From assembly GCA_000320545.1 (NCBI GenBank), contig ADNK01003007.1, positions 32,501-67,927 of the forward strand: a DNA stretch of 35,427 bases. The letters run 5' to 3'. The position numbers and the translations under genes are program-made. This document shows positions 11,637-24,781 of the stretch, one piece after another. This DNA is from Bigelowiella natans CCMP2755 (Eukaryota > Cercozoa > Chlorarachniophyceae). Every line of letters starts with the position of its first letter. The stretch's first letter is position 1. Below the pieces are notes generated by a model. The model did no database searches and was not told the DNA's origin. It worked only from the letters and a program-made list of their open reading frames with translations.

Positions 11637-12666
11637 TATACACACATATAATACATACAGATAGGGCATATATTTTTCAATATTGAATACTCTCGCCCTG
11701 TCACATCTTCGTGCATAGGATCACCTAAATCCAAGTTTTCCTGGTTGAAAGCGTATTGATTTCACAGCTTCAGTTGACGAATCGTTTGCAGAGGAAGCAA
11801 GGCTAGCATCCTTGAGATCCCGCTTCATCGTCCGTATCCACTTTCTTCTCCTCACAAATGTCTTACGCATTAACGAGGGGTACCTTCCAGAGGGAACGTT
11901 GTGTTCGTGGAAAACTTGTTAGTTGCCGCTAAGCGGTTTTTGCGGAAGAGATTCGAGTTGATTATATAAGAAATTCGTAAACAATAATGAAGAACCATGT
12001 CCAGCCGAAATCAACTGCGTATATCCACCCGAGCACATCCGTTTTATCTCCAGCAGAGATCCTCCATCCTCCGTCCCATTTCCAGCCCTTCGAGGGAGGG
12101 GGGCGGGGAGGACAAGGAGCGGCAAATATCAAACAAACGGGGTGAACCTTATCGCATCCGGTAACAAACAAATTCTCAGCACCTGCGGCAGCTTGAAGCT
12201 CTCTTTCGGGAGCTCCTCCGTCCCATCTGCATCGCTCCAAGTTGGCCTTTGAAAAACGCATTTCAATCGTCAAACATAGCGCTCTCCTCAGCCCGCTCGC
12301 CTTGACGAAACGATTCAACCTGTCTGTCGGAAGCAAATTGCGGGACCATGAGCGTAGATAGTAGCGCTGATTTTCGTACGTGGACACGTCCCTCGCGACC
12401 AGGTCGCGAAATGGGTCTTTGTTTCCCTCAGTCTGGCTAATTTTGTTGTTCCCTGGGGGCCTGGGCGGGGCAATGCACGGGGAAGGCGGCTCCTTTGAAT
12501 CTGCTCGCTTTTCTGCTGCATTATTTTCAGGAACTGTTTGCGTGACAACAGCATTAGAAGGTGAGTTATCAATAGGCCCCTCCTTAGTCTCTTTGTTATC
12601 GATAGAGAGCAGAAGGAGGGCAGGTTGCCACAGCAGCTTGGCGAACGCTGCCGAAGAGTCCGCCAT
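8514..12666 (-). CDS. DysF (peroxin/ferlin) domain protein with EF-hands and acidic C-terminus, about 460 aa
   Basis: Minus-strand exons: 12666-12183 (start), 12047-11996, 11914-11725, 10994-10908, 10719-10640, 10474-10392, 10167-10131, 9798-9722, 9562-9344 and 8591-8514 (stop). The N-terminal exon carries VSTYENQRYYLRSWSRNLLP, the DysF-N signature. GWIYAVDFGWTW followed by FVRRRKWIRT is the DysF-C signature. DysF domains occur in peroxisomal (Pex23-30), ferlin and tectonin-type proteins acting at membranes. A canonical EF-hand loop, DLDGNGHIDAKE, follows in FFECLDLDGNGHIDAKEAK. A second, degenerate loop is EVDGDGSVSRNK (Lys at position 12). The protein ends in a charged linker and the acidic tail VDDDDSEEEDGEDG. 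Every junction from 11725 to the stop is in phase. The junction 11996 to 11914 is off by one base, so one splice site there is wrong or the sequence has an error. No clear membrane segment. Confidence 0.75.
9214..9246. repeat. (CA)n microsatellite in intron
   Basis: A CA tract inside the 752-base last intron of the DysF/EF-hand gene. Confidence 0.9.
9587..9617. repeat. (GAT)n microsatellite in intron
   Basis: A trinucleotide tract just upstream (in gene sense) of the exon starting at 9562. Confidence 0.9.
11417..11456. repeat. (GT)n microsatellite
   Basis: A GT tract in the large intron 10995-11724 of the DysF/EF-hand gene. Confidence 0.9.
11607..11637. repeat. (AT)n microsatellite
   Basis: An AT tract in the same intron, close to the donor after the exon ending at 11725. 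Confidence 0.9.
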
Positions 12667-12877
12667 GATCCCCCACCAACCTGTGCCCGGTGGGGATTTC
12701 TATCTTGTGCTCTGATTCAGATGTATTTAGGATAAATTATTTTCTAAATTAAATCCATCGATGTTCAAAGTGTGTAAAATTCATCAGAAATTATATATAA
12801 TATTGCGAAATTTTCGCCTTAATAATTTTTCTAAATATGGCCTCCTCTCCTTCAGATTTCTGGGTTCGCCTGACTCC
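12667..12877. promoter_or_regulatory. Divergent intergenic region, likely bidirectional promoter
   Basis: Only about 210 bases separate the ATG of the DysF/EF-hand gene (minus, 12666) from the proposed ATG of the next gene (plus, 12878). The stretch 12721-12835 is AT-rich. An acceptor-like TTCAG at 12855 suggests the plus gene may have a 5' untranslated exon. Confidence 0.35.
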
Positions 12878-15761
12878 ATGGCACCAGCCAATCCTTTGCA
12901 TGAAATCTTCGATTTCCTTAGGAAGATACCCATCGCACATATAAGGAAATATAATTTAGGTATTTTTGGGACTTTTGATTTCACTGTAAGTTTGCTGATA
13001 ACTAGGGTTTCTCTGTGAAGATTCCGCCTTGATGAGAATGGTAAAATAATACGGAAAATATCGAATATAATTGACCTTTTTTAGGATTCATAAGTTCTCC
13101 ACAGCAGCTATCCCTCTCCCGCCCCCCCTGCGCACCTGAGGCCGGTATGCCTCGCACAGGGCTAGCATCTCTCAGCCATCTGGCGTGTCAACGCAAGCGA
13201 TCTCCTTCTCGCAGCGCCTGCAAGTTCATCTTGTGGAGAATGGATGCTCGATAATGCCGGGCAGGACTATCGCTTTAGTCTTGGCCATGTGCTGTGTGCT
13301 GTTGCTAATCAGAGATTTTCACTCCAAAGAGAGCAATGGCCGCAGCTGGAACGGACCAGACTGTTTGGGAGGTTCACTGAACAATGGCGTCGGTGGCAAG
13401 AACGCGTCGCTTGCCACCCTCTTCGGGTCTATAGAATCGAAAATTCGAAACTTTAAGCAATCGCAAAAGGAGCCGTCCCAGTCATCTGCACTTGATCGTA
13501 CATACGAGGACCCCCGTCTTAGGTACGGCGAGTATATATACATATGTTTCCAGAATATATCAACCATGACCTAGCCATACAAACATCCCACCCCCTCACC
13601 TCCCTCTACTTTGCCTTCCTCGTAATAAAGTGAAATGAGCACCAAGGAGAGGGCACTTATGAAGATCCGGAAGAAGCGGGCTAAGAAACGCGAGGCTTCA
13701 AAGCGAAACCATGATAAGCAGAAAAGCAAACTCGAAAAATATGTACTTTTTGTCTTCATTTCTCGGATGGTTCGGTGTTTGACATTCTCCCTTACAGTTT
13801 CTATCAAATGCTACCTCTCGGAATTCTCTGCTCCCCCCCCCAACCTCTGCACCGACTCCACCCCCCACGAGCCAGACTGCAGCTAAGATAATCAAGTAGC
13901 GTTAACATGATTGCAAGGCGGCGGCGCGAATAGCATGTATAAGAAACGATTGCGCGGCGAGTTTTATGCTCGATATAGAGCCGGCAGCAGCCAACGAACT
14001 TGCGGTGAAATTAATTCATTTCCCAATTCTATTTGAACGGTTGATTCCTACAGAGATATTGAAGACCAGGTCGACTATGAGCGACGATTCGAGAAGCCGT
14101 ACGTGAGCTAAGCCTCCCCTGTGTATCATCTGTGTGAATAACCCACCCCCCGAGAATGTGGTTTCTGCGCGCGTCGCATGCTATATATCCAGCGATTTAA
14201 CAGCCCTATTCTTATTGTGTCACCATTTGAAACTTGATTTCGTGTGAATGCTCTCTTTGTGCTCTCACGGCTCTGTTATCGACTTAAAGCTTGAAAGAAG
14301 ATCTACGGTTTTATCGTGGGGACTTCTCCGAGTACGGCGACGACGATGAAGCTATGGAGGTTTGGAACACCCTCTCGCGCAGGTGTGCTGAAGAGAGTGT
14401 AACTTATTTACCAAGCTGCAATTTTTCTATATTCAACTCTTCGTCGTTGTCTTTACTTCTTCAACAATCCCTCCCTCTCGTGTGCATGTTAAGTCTGAAT
14501 CACGAAGAACCAGGAAGGCCCACCTTTGCCCCCACCTCCTCTCTTCTTGATGGGATTCGAAGACAGGGGTAGCTCAACATAGGAATACATACATAGGAAG
14601 AGGAGTAGAGGGGGGGGATGAAGGAGGGGAGAAATGAATGATTGCAGGACAGAACGCTGAAGATATTCCATTCTTTCACGAAAAACGTATCATTTACCAT
14701 CTTTGGCGGCTATTTTATTAACCGTGCACATGGTGTGTAGGCGTGTACATGTACGTGCATGCGTGTTTACATGCTCTGGGGGGTGTGTTTTAATTTGGTT
14801 TTCCGGGGTGGGGCAGGTACCCGGTGAAGGAACGCTGGACAGTTTCGTCAAATTCGGTGATTCTTGATTATCCCGATCCGCAACACACACACACACACAC
14901 ACACACACATACCGACACATCATGAACATCAACACTCAGGAGAGAACACGATCTCTGAAAGCTGAAACTCCTCATCTTGCTCTTCCATGTTATCCCCCTT
15001 TCCCCCTTTAAACGGGACTTCTAGGACGATACCGATGGATCCAGCAAATCAGAGGACTATCAACGCAACACGGAAGACTGGGAAAATGTAGTGTATATTT
15101 TGCCATTATTAAAAGCTGATATACCTGCGCTTCACCAGCTAACGGCTGCATTTAGATAGTATTCTTTAGCTCAAACTAGTTCTCGGTGTTGCTGTACTTT
15201 ACTCGGCTATGATAGGCGTCATCAACCACGACGGACGCTTTCTTCCCTTTCAAACGGTCGTTCGAACGTGGAATAAGGGGGAGGGGAACGGGGGGGCCGA
15301 TGGAAAGAGAAGATTCACTTCATTGCGCGGAAAATGAAGGCTGCATGCTGTGCTATTTGTGTTTATAGTAACGCCATGTCTACCACCTTTCGAAACAGAT
15401 ACATCAAGTACTCTTACCTTGGCCACAAAGAGAAGAAAACATATGAGGAGAAGTTTCCTGGGAAAAAGATGCCTCCGCCTTACACGACCAAGGAGGAGGA
15501 GCGCGAGTTCTGCGAGCTGAAGGTGCCTTCCTACCGTAGTCTTAATACCAGCACCCATAGCAGGGTGAAATCGATGAGAATGGAAAATGCAGCAGTGTGC
15601 TTTTGTTATATGTTTAGATGGGAGAGTTGCAGGAGTTCCTAAAGCGCCTTCTTGTCTACCAAGACAATCTTCTTCTCGGTATCATCGCCAGGAGTACTTC
15701 GTATATTTTCGGCATTGCAATGTCCACCCTCGCCGTTGGTGTCGCCGCTGTCTATTTATAG
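12878..15761 (+). CDS. Unrecognised protein with two membrane segments, about 380 aa
   Basis: Model exons: 12878-12985, 13215-13522, 13631-13742, 13944-14004, 14056-14098, 14290-14382, 14817-14856, 15025-15092, 15399-15564 and 15618-15761. The total is divisible by three and all junctions are in phase. It starts MAPANPLHEIFDFLRKIPIA. A hydrophobic helix TIALVLAMCCVLLLI lies near residue 55. A strongly basic stretch (IRKKRAKKREASKRNHDKQK) follows, then acidic and mixed segments (FYRGDFSEYGDDDEAMEVW, YLGHKEKKTYEEKFPGKK). The C-terminal exon has ELQEFLKRLLVYQDNLLLG and a second hydrophobic segment ending VAAVYL at the stop. The strong donors GTAAGT at 12986 and others support the model. I recognise no family. 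Most likely a membrane protein with a charged loop between two anchors. The exon 13944-14004 is the least certain. Confidence 0.6.
14882..14909. repeat. (AC)n microsatellite in intron
   Basis: An AC tract 25 bases after the donor at 14857. Confidence 0.9.
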
Positions 15762-16466
15762 AAAACACTCTGTGCAATATGAATGGAGGGCCATGTGCGC
15801 GGCGTGGTGACTGAAGATCATGCCATGTGCGATGAAGCGTGTTTAGTAGCGGAAGATCGAAAAATCAGAAAGGATTTCTACTCAGCTTTCCTTCCTCTCT
15901 CTTATTCCTCCCACTGTCGCCATGCATCGTTGCACAGAGCACCCAGATTCCACCTGGAACGACCCAACAAGATTGCTGGTATTTTCTCCTCCTCAATTCC
16001 GTCAAGACACCAAGAATATTTCACCAGAATCTCGCATTGTTATATCAGTACCATTTTCTCTTCTCCGCCCTCCTTCGCCTCACTCTCTTCCTTCTTTCCA
16101 ATAAAGAGCGAGCGAAAGGCGGCCGCACAGGTGATATCCGCCGTTCGAGACGAGATAACGTAAGTGAGCAATTCAACTAAAAAAGAATTGGTGAAAGTCG
16201 CATCAGGCTGATGATCCACCAAACAAAAAAACCTTTTTTCCTCCATTTGCTCGCAACGGCTGGGAACGTTTTCCAAATATTCACGTCGACAACTCCGCAC
16301 CCAAGGCTCGTCGCGATGCGCTGTATTATCGATCTCTTTAGCCTTTAGTTTACGTATGACCCCCAAATACTTATATTTTTCTGTGCGCTGATGGTGAGCT
16401 GGAGCAGACCAGGATATGCACTGAAACACGTTGGTTGCTGTGTGTATATATTGCTCGAATTTCCAG
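15762..16466 (+). other. Short gap between plus-strand genes; possible upstream exon of the B-box/NHL gene
   Basis: One plus frame is open from ATG 15783 to 16163. Its end reads SERKAAAQVISAVRDEIT with a perfect donor (GTAAGT at 16162), phase 2, which matches an acceptor at 16466 one base before ATGGCAGAG. So the B-box/NHL coding sequence may begin upstream of 16468, at 15783 or in an exon starting near 16095, or this is a 5' untranslated exon. ATG 15783 lies only 21 bases after the previous gene's stop, which argues against it being the true start. Confidence 0.4.
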
Positions 16467-16467
16467 G

Positions 16468-17677
16468 ATGGCAGAGCGCCAGTCGCGAAATTTGGAGAAC
16501 TTCTTCAAATTGCGGAACTTAACTGAAAAGCAAGGGGCTCTGAAGCCAGCATCACTTTCCGCTACCGCGTGCAAGGTACAGCGAAATTATATGAAAGTCT
16601 TTTTGGATCTTGAGCGTATTTGCATTCGTTGTCGTCTGATTCGAACCTATGGCTAAGGGGGAAGATTCTCTCTTCAGTAAGTACAGCGATCTCATGGTGG
16701 AGGTAGGTTATCGATGCTACACCTTTTGCACTACCCTGCATGCTTCATATTCTAGCGGCACGCTTACTCGCAATATCTCCAGATCGACGAGGACCTAGAG
16801 AAGGACTTCCAATCCGGAAAGTGAGTCGTCATTAGAGGATATTATACTGTGCAAAAAGATTGCCTGGCTTTATCTTTATCATTCCCTTCCCATTGCATTA
16901 TATATGGGGAAAAACGAATTTCGAAGACAGAGAAGCTTCGAGATCGAGAAACATTGTGCTATTAAAAGCTCGATGAAGTTTGTTTTTTATGCCGTGTTGC
17001 GGGCCAACATCGCCTCCCCCCCCCCTCAACCCTCCCCGCCAAATCTCCCATAAAGGTTATACAAAGTAGGAATGTATTTCCTGCAAATAGTAAATCGAGC
17101 CGATGTTCTTGTTTGCCCTGGTGCTTATTGTCATAACATATGTATTCCACATCAGCTCTGAAAGAAAACTAGAGATCATCCTCATGTTATTGGATAAAGT
17201 GTCGAAAAACTTACAGAAGGCCTCCCCTGTGCAACGGTAAGAAAGAACTATCGGCTACAAGGGGGGGGGGGGGGGGGGGGGGGGAAAGGGGGGGGAAAAA
17301 AGCGCCTACAACGAACACTTCTATTTGCCTACAACAAATTAGCGGTTTTCGAATTGTTGCGCTGGTACTAGAGAGGATTACCCTTGATATTTTGCGTGGT
17401 TTTTGTGTTTTTATATGTATGTGTATGTGATGGGCTTGTTATCCAATGCGGCGCGCAGAAGCGGAATCGCGGAAGCTTGTGGTCTATCTGTAGGCGATTT
17501 GAGTTTAATTGGTGGTACAGGCTCGATCTTCCAGGTGCATTAATAATGAGATATGTGGACTTGTAATAAATATTAGACTCTGCGTATAATTATTTTACCT
17601 AAAGTCGGCCTACAGCGTATTTGGTCGATTCCACAAAACAGCTGCCGCCTATCTTTAATTTTGTTTTGCTTTGTCTC

Positions 17678-17730
<53 letters not shown>

Positions 17731-20700
17731 CCCGGTTACAAAATATTTGCTTAGATCAATGGACAAGTAGTTGACGAAAAGCTTAGCGGAATTTGGTATT
17801 GATACTTTAATACAACATCCTTATTCTGTCATATAACGCTCCCCTCCCCCCCCACAGGTTCGATTGTGGCGCAGCGATGATGAAGTACATCCTACCGCTA
17901 ACCTCTTGTTTCCTTCTATAAAACGACGTTTCAGATCGCTGTTATCTAATCACCGCCTCATTCCATCTACTTCTCCGTTATTTAGTCACGAAAACCGGAC
18001 GTTTGATGCGGTGATGGTTCGCAGTAGGAGGGCCAAAGCGGCAGGGGTAACACCTTAACTCGCATAATATCAGAGAGAAGGAGGAAGAATTCTGGTTAAA
18101 CCGTCGGTGTATCTTCCTTTGAAGCCCCTCAGTTTCCGCACGGAGTCGATATTCTGTCATGTTGGTTGGATCTTGCTTGCTCTGTTGTGCAGCAGCTGTC
18201 GAGCGAGAGCCTTCCTTTGTCGCCGCATGTAAATTGATATGATTTCGTGTTTATTGCCCCATTCGTCTCAGATGCCGAGAGTGCTGAATGACGTTGCGGA
18301 ATGGTACACCAGCGTGTTAGTCCTGTCACCTTGCGACGCACCAGGGGAGATGATTTGCTGCTATTCTGTATTCTCTTAGCTTCGTCCGACGAAAGGCCCA
18401 AAACGCCAGTATGACAGCGAGCGATGAGTCTGAGAACGCGAACGACCGATCGGACCCTTTGAACGAAGTGAAGGAAGTTTGCAAGAGGATGCAACTTCGG
18501 AACGATAAGGCTCATGGAGGACTTGCGGGGAACAACACAACAAACGATATCGAGGGAAATGACGAGGACAACGGTCATTCACGCTCGTGTTTAGTGTACT
18601 AAATACTTCGGCTCTGACACTTGGCATTGTGGACAGAGAACGACGTTGAGCTGGAGGCGGCGATTCAGCGCCATGGTGCTTTCGACGTGTTCAGACGTGA
18701 AAAGGTCAAAAAGTTCGGTTTGGACGAGAGCGACGAGGTTCGGCTGTGCCTGGTTTTATAGTAGTTTCGAAAACTTAAATGCTTCTCTGTCTCTCTCCCC
18801 CCCCCTCCCCCCTTCCTTCCCTCTAATGCGATTCCACATAAATCCTTTCATGTATATCTATGTTCTTAATACAGATCATGTATGCGGAAGAGGAAAGGAA
18901 GGTGGCGAGGCTCAGGAGGCAAAAGAGAGCTGTCGATGGGGACTTAGGCTTCGAGAAAGACCCGGAGGGAAATGAAATCTTCTCCGCGAACGTTGGAAAG
19001 CGTGAGTACAAACGGCAGTAAACACCACCGCCCTCCTTTTCATTAATATTCTCAAGCCCGATTCGTTCTCTTTTCCCCTCTCAGAACTGTGGACGAAGAG
19101 GCCAGATGACACGGATATGTCAAACATCTGCGACAATGAAATCAACGAGTAGTGAGAGAGCGCCCCATCCTTGTTTCCATCCTGTTTTTGCAATTATTCT
19201 CCCCTTTGGTTGAGAAGTCGTCGTTGTGGTGACATTTGCTGAGGGTATGTACAATGGTCTGCTGTTTGCGGAGTGCGTGTAGTCGGTAAAATGGATAACT
19301 TCCTAGGATAATGAACGTTGGAGGTGACGAGGCTTCAAAGATGTCTACATTCGAGCTATCTAAAGACATGCTTCCTAAGACAAGGCGATTGGTATTATTC
19401 AGTGGCACCGTTAGATTTGTGATGCAGGAGAACTCTCTTCTTACGCGTGAAATCTCTCTTTGAAATGGTGTTCTATTTTCCCAATAGATAAACGCTTTCA
19501 GAACTATGCGTGCCTGCGATTTCTGCAACAAGGTAGGAGTCGTCATTTCAAGCATGCAAAAGCCTTCACTCGCTGTTGGCTTTGCTAACTCGAATGCTTT
19601 GCACCGATATCGGTAGGCTGCCGCTCGACGATATTGCTTTGACTGCGTAGCCTCAAAATACCATTGCCTTCAGTGCGACAAGGACATCCATCAAGGATAC
19701 GGTCGTTTAAACCCTCCATAATACATTCCCTGATCGAGCACATTTAGATTTCCTTCATTCTGTTTGCTGAATCTAATCTCGCTCACCCTACCATCCCCGC
19801 CCCCTTCTTCCTCTCGTGCTCGTACAGACCTCGATGTGATCATGGAAGGTGGAGATGTACTGAGTTTGGATGAAAATAATCCATCTTCTGGAAAGGGTGA
19901 GGGTGTACAGTAAACCACGCATTTGTGTATAGCCTCACCTTCTCAATCAAACTATATATACGTTTCTATATACAGTCATACATTCTTGTTGAAATATATA
20001 GTTTTTGGAAAAGCTTCTAATTCTACACGTAGATTAATGCTCAATAAGTGCATTTGTGTGATATTTTAATGCTTTGTGAATATGCACAAGGTCAAACGAA
20101 TAGTTTCGGTCAGCTAGATGGAGGAGCATCGACGCATAAGCGCCAAGACTATTTTCAGGTAGGACACGGTTGTGAATATGCAAAAGTACAAAATTATGAC
20201 GTAACTGAGCAGAACGACATATCGAAACCCGGTCATTTTAGAAAATATTCATTTTCACTGTAACGTCGCCGGAATGAATGACCCCAAAAAAATTCAAACA
20301 GCAACAGCTCTTGCATTTGTCCGTCTGTACCGTCTCTGACTTCATCGCCGCGTTTCGATCCTCCCCCTTGTCCTCTCCGCGCCATTCCAGTTTTTCAAGC
20401 AAAAATTAATCTCGCGTATCATCGCCATAATCAATCGCAACAGGTGCCATTCCAGATGTCAACGATGGACAGCATCTCGAAACTGCCAACAGGGAAATGG
20501 TTCGTGTAGCATGCGCACTCGCTCATTACCCGCAGGGATCAGTGGAAACTTTGACTTACATCCTTCTCGGTCTCCCTCATGTGGTGGTGGTGGTGATGGT
20601 GAAAAGGTACGATTTATCCGAATGTCTATTGGATGCTGACAAGGGAACATACTACGTCAAAATTGCCCAGACCCCCGAAGCAGACAAAATCGGTAATGTT

Positions 20701-23700
20701 ACTCGATATTTTCCTTCCCATTTTCTCCCCCACCCGCGACAAGAATCGCTACTACTTCCTTCACACAAGAGCATCTTGAGCGTTCGCCTCAGCACTGAAT
20801 TTCCTTCTCTGCAGGACTTGGCGGAAAGAGCACCCGTCACGTGAAAGCAGTGTTTATCCGAGTCAAACGTGTAGAGGCATGGAGTGTCTCCGACGTGTTT
20901 GCATGGGCGACTCGGGTGGGCATTGGAAGGAGAGCAAAGGGCCATATACGGAAGAAAGGCGTCAATGGCACTGAGCTCCTCCTCCTCACAGAGAACAAAA
21001 TCATCAGTCAACTGTTGGTAAATGACAGAGTCGAGAGGAAGAAACTTATCGACGCGATAACCAAGCTCAAGTCAGATATGGGCGTCCTTGAAAGGGACAG
21101 GTTCAGATTCGCGCGAGAGGGTACGGAGGCCAACACCGCAACTTCCGCCGATAGAGGCAATGCTCGATTTGCCATTGATGCCGCTCGAGAGTCGGTGGAA
21201 TTGGAGGTTGCGAGGAGGATGCGAAACCGTTCCTGGGGCGCTGTGGAACATCGTCGCAGGCTAAAGTCGATAATCTATTGTTGACGCTATAATGTATCAA
21301 TGATGTATGGTGATGCTTAGTTTCCCTTCTCGCCTTTTTAACGGACGCCGTGATCTTGATTATTTCCTTCTATCCCGTTGGTCGCTCACGGCTACTCACT
21401 ACTATTGCTAATACTCCTACTACTACTCCTACTACTACTACTACTACTCCTACTACTACTCCTACTAAAAGTTTCTGAATCGTTCCTTCCCATCACTTTC
21501 TCCTTATATCTCCCCCCTTCCTCTCCATCCCTCCCCTTACTCGCAACGCAGAGATATGTTGGAGAGAATGGCGGAGATGCCAGAGATTCCTAGAGTCAGC
21601 ATCCAGCCTCAGATGCTGAAGCCAAACCTTACGGCTACCGACGGCAATGGCCACGACGGCGAAATCTACGGTGACGATGACGATGACGATGACGATGAGG
21701 ATGACGATGCAAAAGTCCATGCGGCGAACATGAGAAGGCTGGAAAATGACCCACAAAACCAGGAGAAGGAAGAAAAACTGAAGGCGTTTTTGGAGCAGGA
21801 TGACCGTCGTAAAGAGAGGCTGCAAGATGGCCAGGAGGTAGTAGCAGTGAGTAGTAGTAGCAGTAGTAGATATGGGTGTGTGGGATATAGAAGAATGAGG
21901 GAAGGAAGTCAATAGTCTAATCACCAAAAGCAGTCTGTGCTCTCTCTCCGTTGTTGTCCGCCACCTCAACGCCATTGGCAATATGACCAGATAAGCAGCG
22001 AAGAGGGCGGGTTTGAGGCGACTTCAGGAAAGTCGGAGTCCGGAGGAGGTCATCTGCTTTTCGTGAGGCGAAAATAAATATCGAAAGAGGACAAACCATT
22101 TTTGCATCTATGTTGTCTCCATGCTGGCTAGTATCTACGACTCGTCTTCGCTGCCATCTTGAGAGCTTCCTCTATTCAATATGCAGGTGGCGGAGACTCT
22201 ATTATGAATATGGCGGCGAGCTCGAATCCGTTTTTTGATATGATGCCGGAGGATGGAACTTTCAGCTTATTCTCAGACAAATACTCAAACATGACCATCG
22301 ATGATCGAATTGCTATAGCGAGCTCCAAAATAAAGGTTTGTTGGTGTACATGCACACACACCGAATGAGCCTTTGAAGCGTCCCAACATTCATTTTTATC
22401 AAACATGTTGCCAATACGCGTTTTAAATAACGAGATCGATTTGCTCTCCATGGCCTGTTCGCATAAATTAGCTTTCGAAGAAGGAAGAGGCCGAATATGA
22501 TCAGTCGCTCATTGATGAAATGGACCTGGACATCGCTAGAATGGACGTTAGTCTTGACCGAAAGATCGAGTTGCAAAAACAGGTAAGACCGACCCCGAGT
22601 TGAGAAGAGGAAACTAAATCTTCTTCGCGGGGGTGTACATCCCATCGAGCAGACGATAAAGATATTCGCTATATTTTTGACCAAAGTAGATAAGCAAGAA
22701 GGGGGGGGGGGGAGGGGACATATCAGAGAAAAATAGCTTCGACTTGACGTTTACTTGTTCGTCAACCTACATACAAACGGCAATCTGCTGCGGTGGCCGG
22801 CGATAACACAAAGAGAATGGAAGAGAATGCTCTGATCCAGAACGCCAGGCTCAACCTGAACGATCAGAATGTCCATGAAGACTCCGTTGCGGAGGATGAT
22901 ATTGAAATCGATGACCCTTTCATCGGGAAGAATGGAAGCGGAGTAGAATGGGGAGGTCATATCCTATTTAAACATATCTGGAGAGTGCGAGCTACTTTCA
23001 TTGTTTTCAGCTCGCTAAGTTCCTCTCCCCCTCTCTCCCCCCCTCCCCTTTTTTTATACCTTGCTAGGCATGGACGTATCCCAGCAAACTACTGTTGGGA
23101 CATTTAAGGTGTGCTCAGCTCTGACTGACGATTGATGTTGAAATTGTGCGTGTTGTCATCAAATCCCAGCATTACTCTACTATCATCATCACCATCACCA
23201 TTGCCAAATTCCGCAACGAAGCAAATTGGATTTTTATCAGTGCTATCTCTCACTCCCTCCTCTCCACGTAATTTCATGCCGACAGACATCGGAAAAATTG
23301 GTTCAGAGCATGTATGTGACGGTTACTCCGCATTTCAACTTCTTCGTGTCGCAGCCGCCTCGCCACCGCATCTTATGCATAGATAGGGGCGGCAAGGTCA
23401 GCGTCTTTGCAGGAAGTGGAAGGAAAGGTTTGACGTCCGGTGTCTCTTTTCTCTTTGCTGTCTGCGTTCTCTGTATCTTTAACCAAGTCGTCTTCGTCCG
23501 CCTATTGAGTCTAATTTCTCTCCTCTGAATTCCTATTTCATATCAGGCAGCAACGACGGTGCATTTCCCCACGCAAGATTCAACACTCCCTCCGGCATTG
23601 CTGCAGATAGGTCCTTTCAGTGAATTCTTGAATCCCGCCGTGACGAATTCCATGGCAAAATCGCGATTTTCCCGTTTACAAATACCATGGCACACAACGC

Positions 23701-24747
23701 CACGTTGTTACGCGTACAGCCATTCTCGATTTTTCTCGAGAAAATAGAAATTCGTAGCGTTTGTTTCTTTCTCTCTCTTTTTCTCTCTTTTTCTCTCTTT
23801 CTCTCTCTTTCTCTCTCTCTCTTTCCTCACGCATCGGCTAACAAAACGGCCATTTTGCATTGAATGGAACAGATTTGGGAGCATCTTCGTGTGCGACAAA
23901 GAAAATCACCGGATACGGATGATAGACGAGTGAGATTTGAATTCGGAGTCTATTTCTTATACACAGCCATTGTTGTGAGCTGATGACGCGAAATGACGTT
24001 TTTGTGCTACATTATTCCAATCTTAGATACCAACGAGCGTACACCCTCGCCGGCACTAAGGCGGGATACAAAGTACACTATACCGCCACCGACACATCGC
24101 ATTCGCAACATATTAACGCTGCATGATGACATGCTGATGCCTCGAGCAAAGTGCTCAATCGAAAGTGTAGAAGGACGCGACCTTTGCAACTCTCCCTCAC
24201 GGCAAGAGCACAGCAGCGTGGCCGACTTACTGAGCGATTTTAGTTCTCTCTGCCATGTACCCATTGGTTGCGCGAGCACGCACAGTCTCTCGCCTATTCA
24301 AAGAACGTGCTGATTGTCATCATTTCGTGCAACTGACTTGCCTCGGGTTGCATTTGCGAAGAGGTGGGCAATCCGTCTTCTTCTAAAGCTGATATTGTTT
24401 TAGGACGGTTTGTGCTCCGAGGCCAGATTTCTCGAGCCGACAGGGGTAATTATCATTCACTTGAGTATAGACGCATCAGTAGCGAGATAGTTGTGCGAAG
24501 ACTTCCGGATATTTTAAGGCTATTGATGTGACGTGTAAGTTCGGTTTCAACCGCATCCTTGTGCATGGAGAACATTAGCAGCCCTGATGATTCCCTTAGA
24601 TCGGTATCATGTTTATATATAAATATGTGTGTATATGTATTTATTAATTAATGTATCATATGCTGTGTGTAGGTTTCTCACCAAACACGCTACAGGTCAG
24701 TTTCATGCACATTCTGGAAGCACAAAAACGATAGTCGTTTGAGTGTG

Positions 24748-24781
<34 letters not shown>

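Noticed and set aside
16468-17236. First exons read as a SNARE (heptad-like helices)
   Set aside because: Helical character only; no SNARE zero-layer residue or membrane anchor, and the frame continues into the B-box gene.
17935-18058. Alternative frame through 17858-18058 without the 50-base intron
   Set aside because: It does not match the phase of the preceding exon, whereas the short intron keeps the frame.
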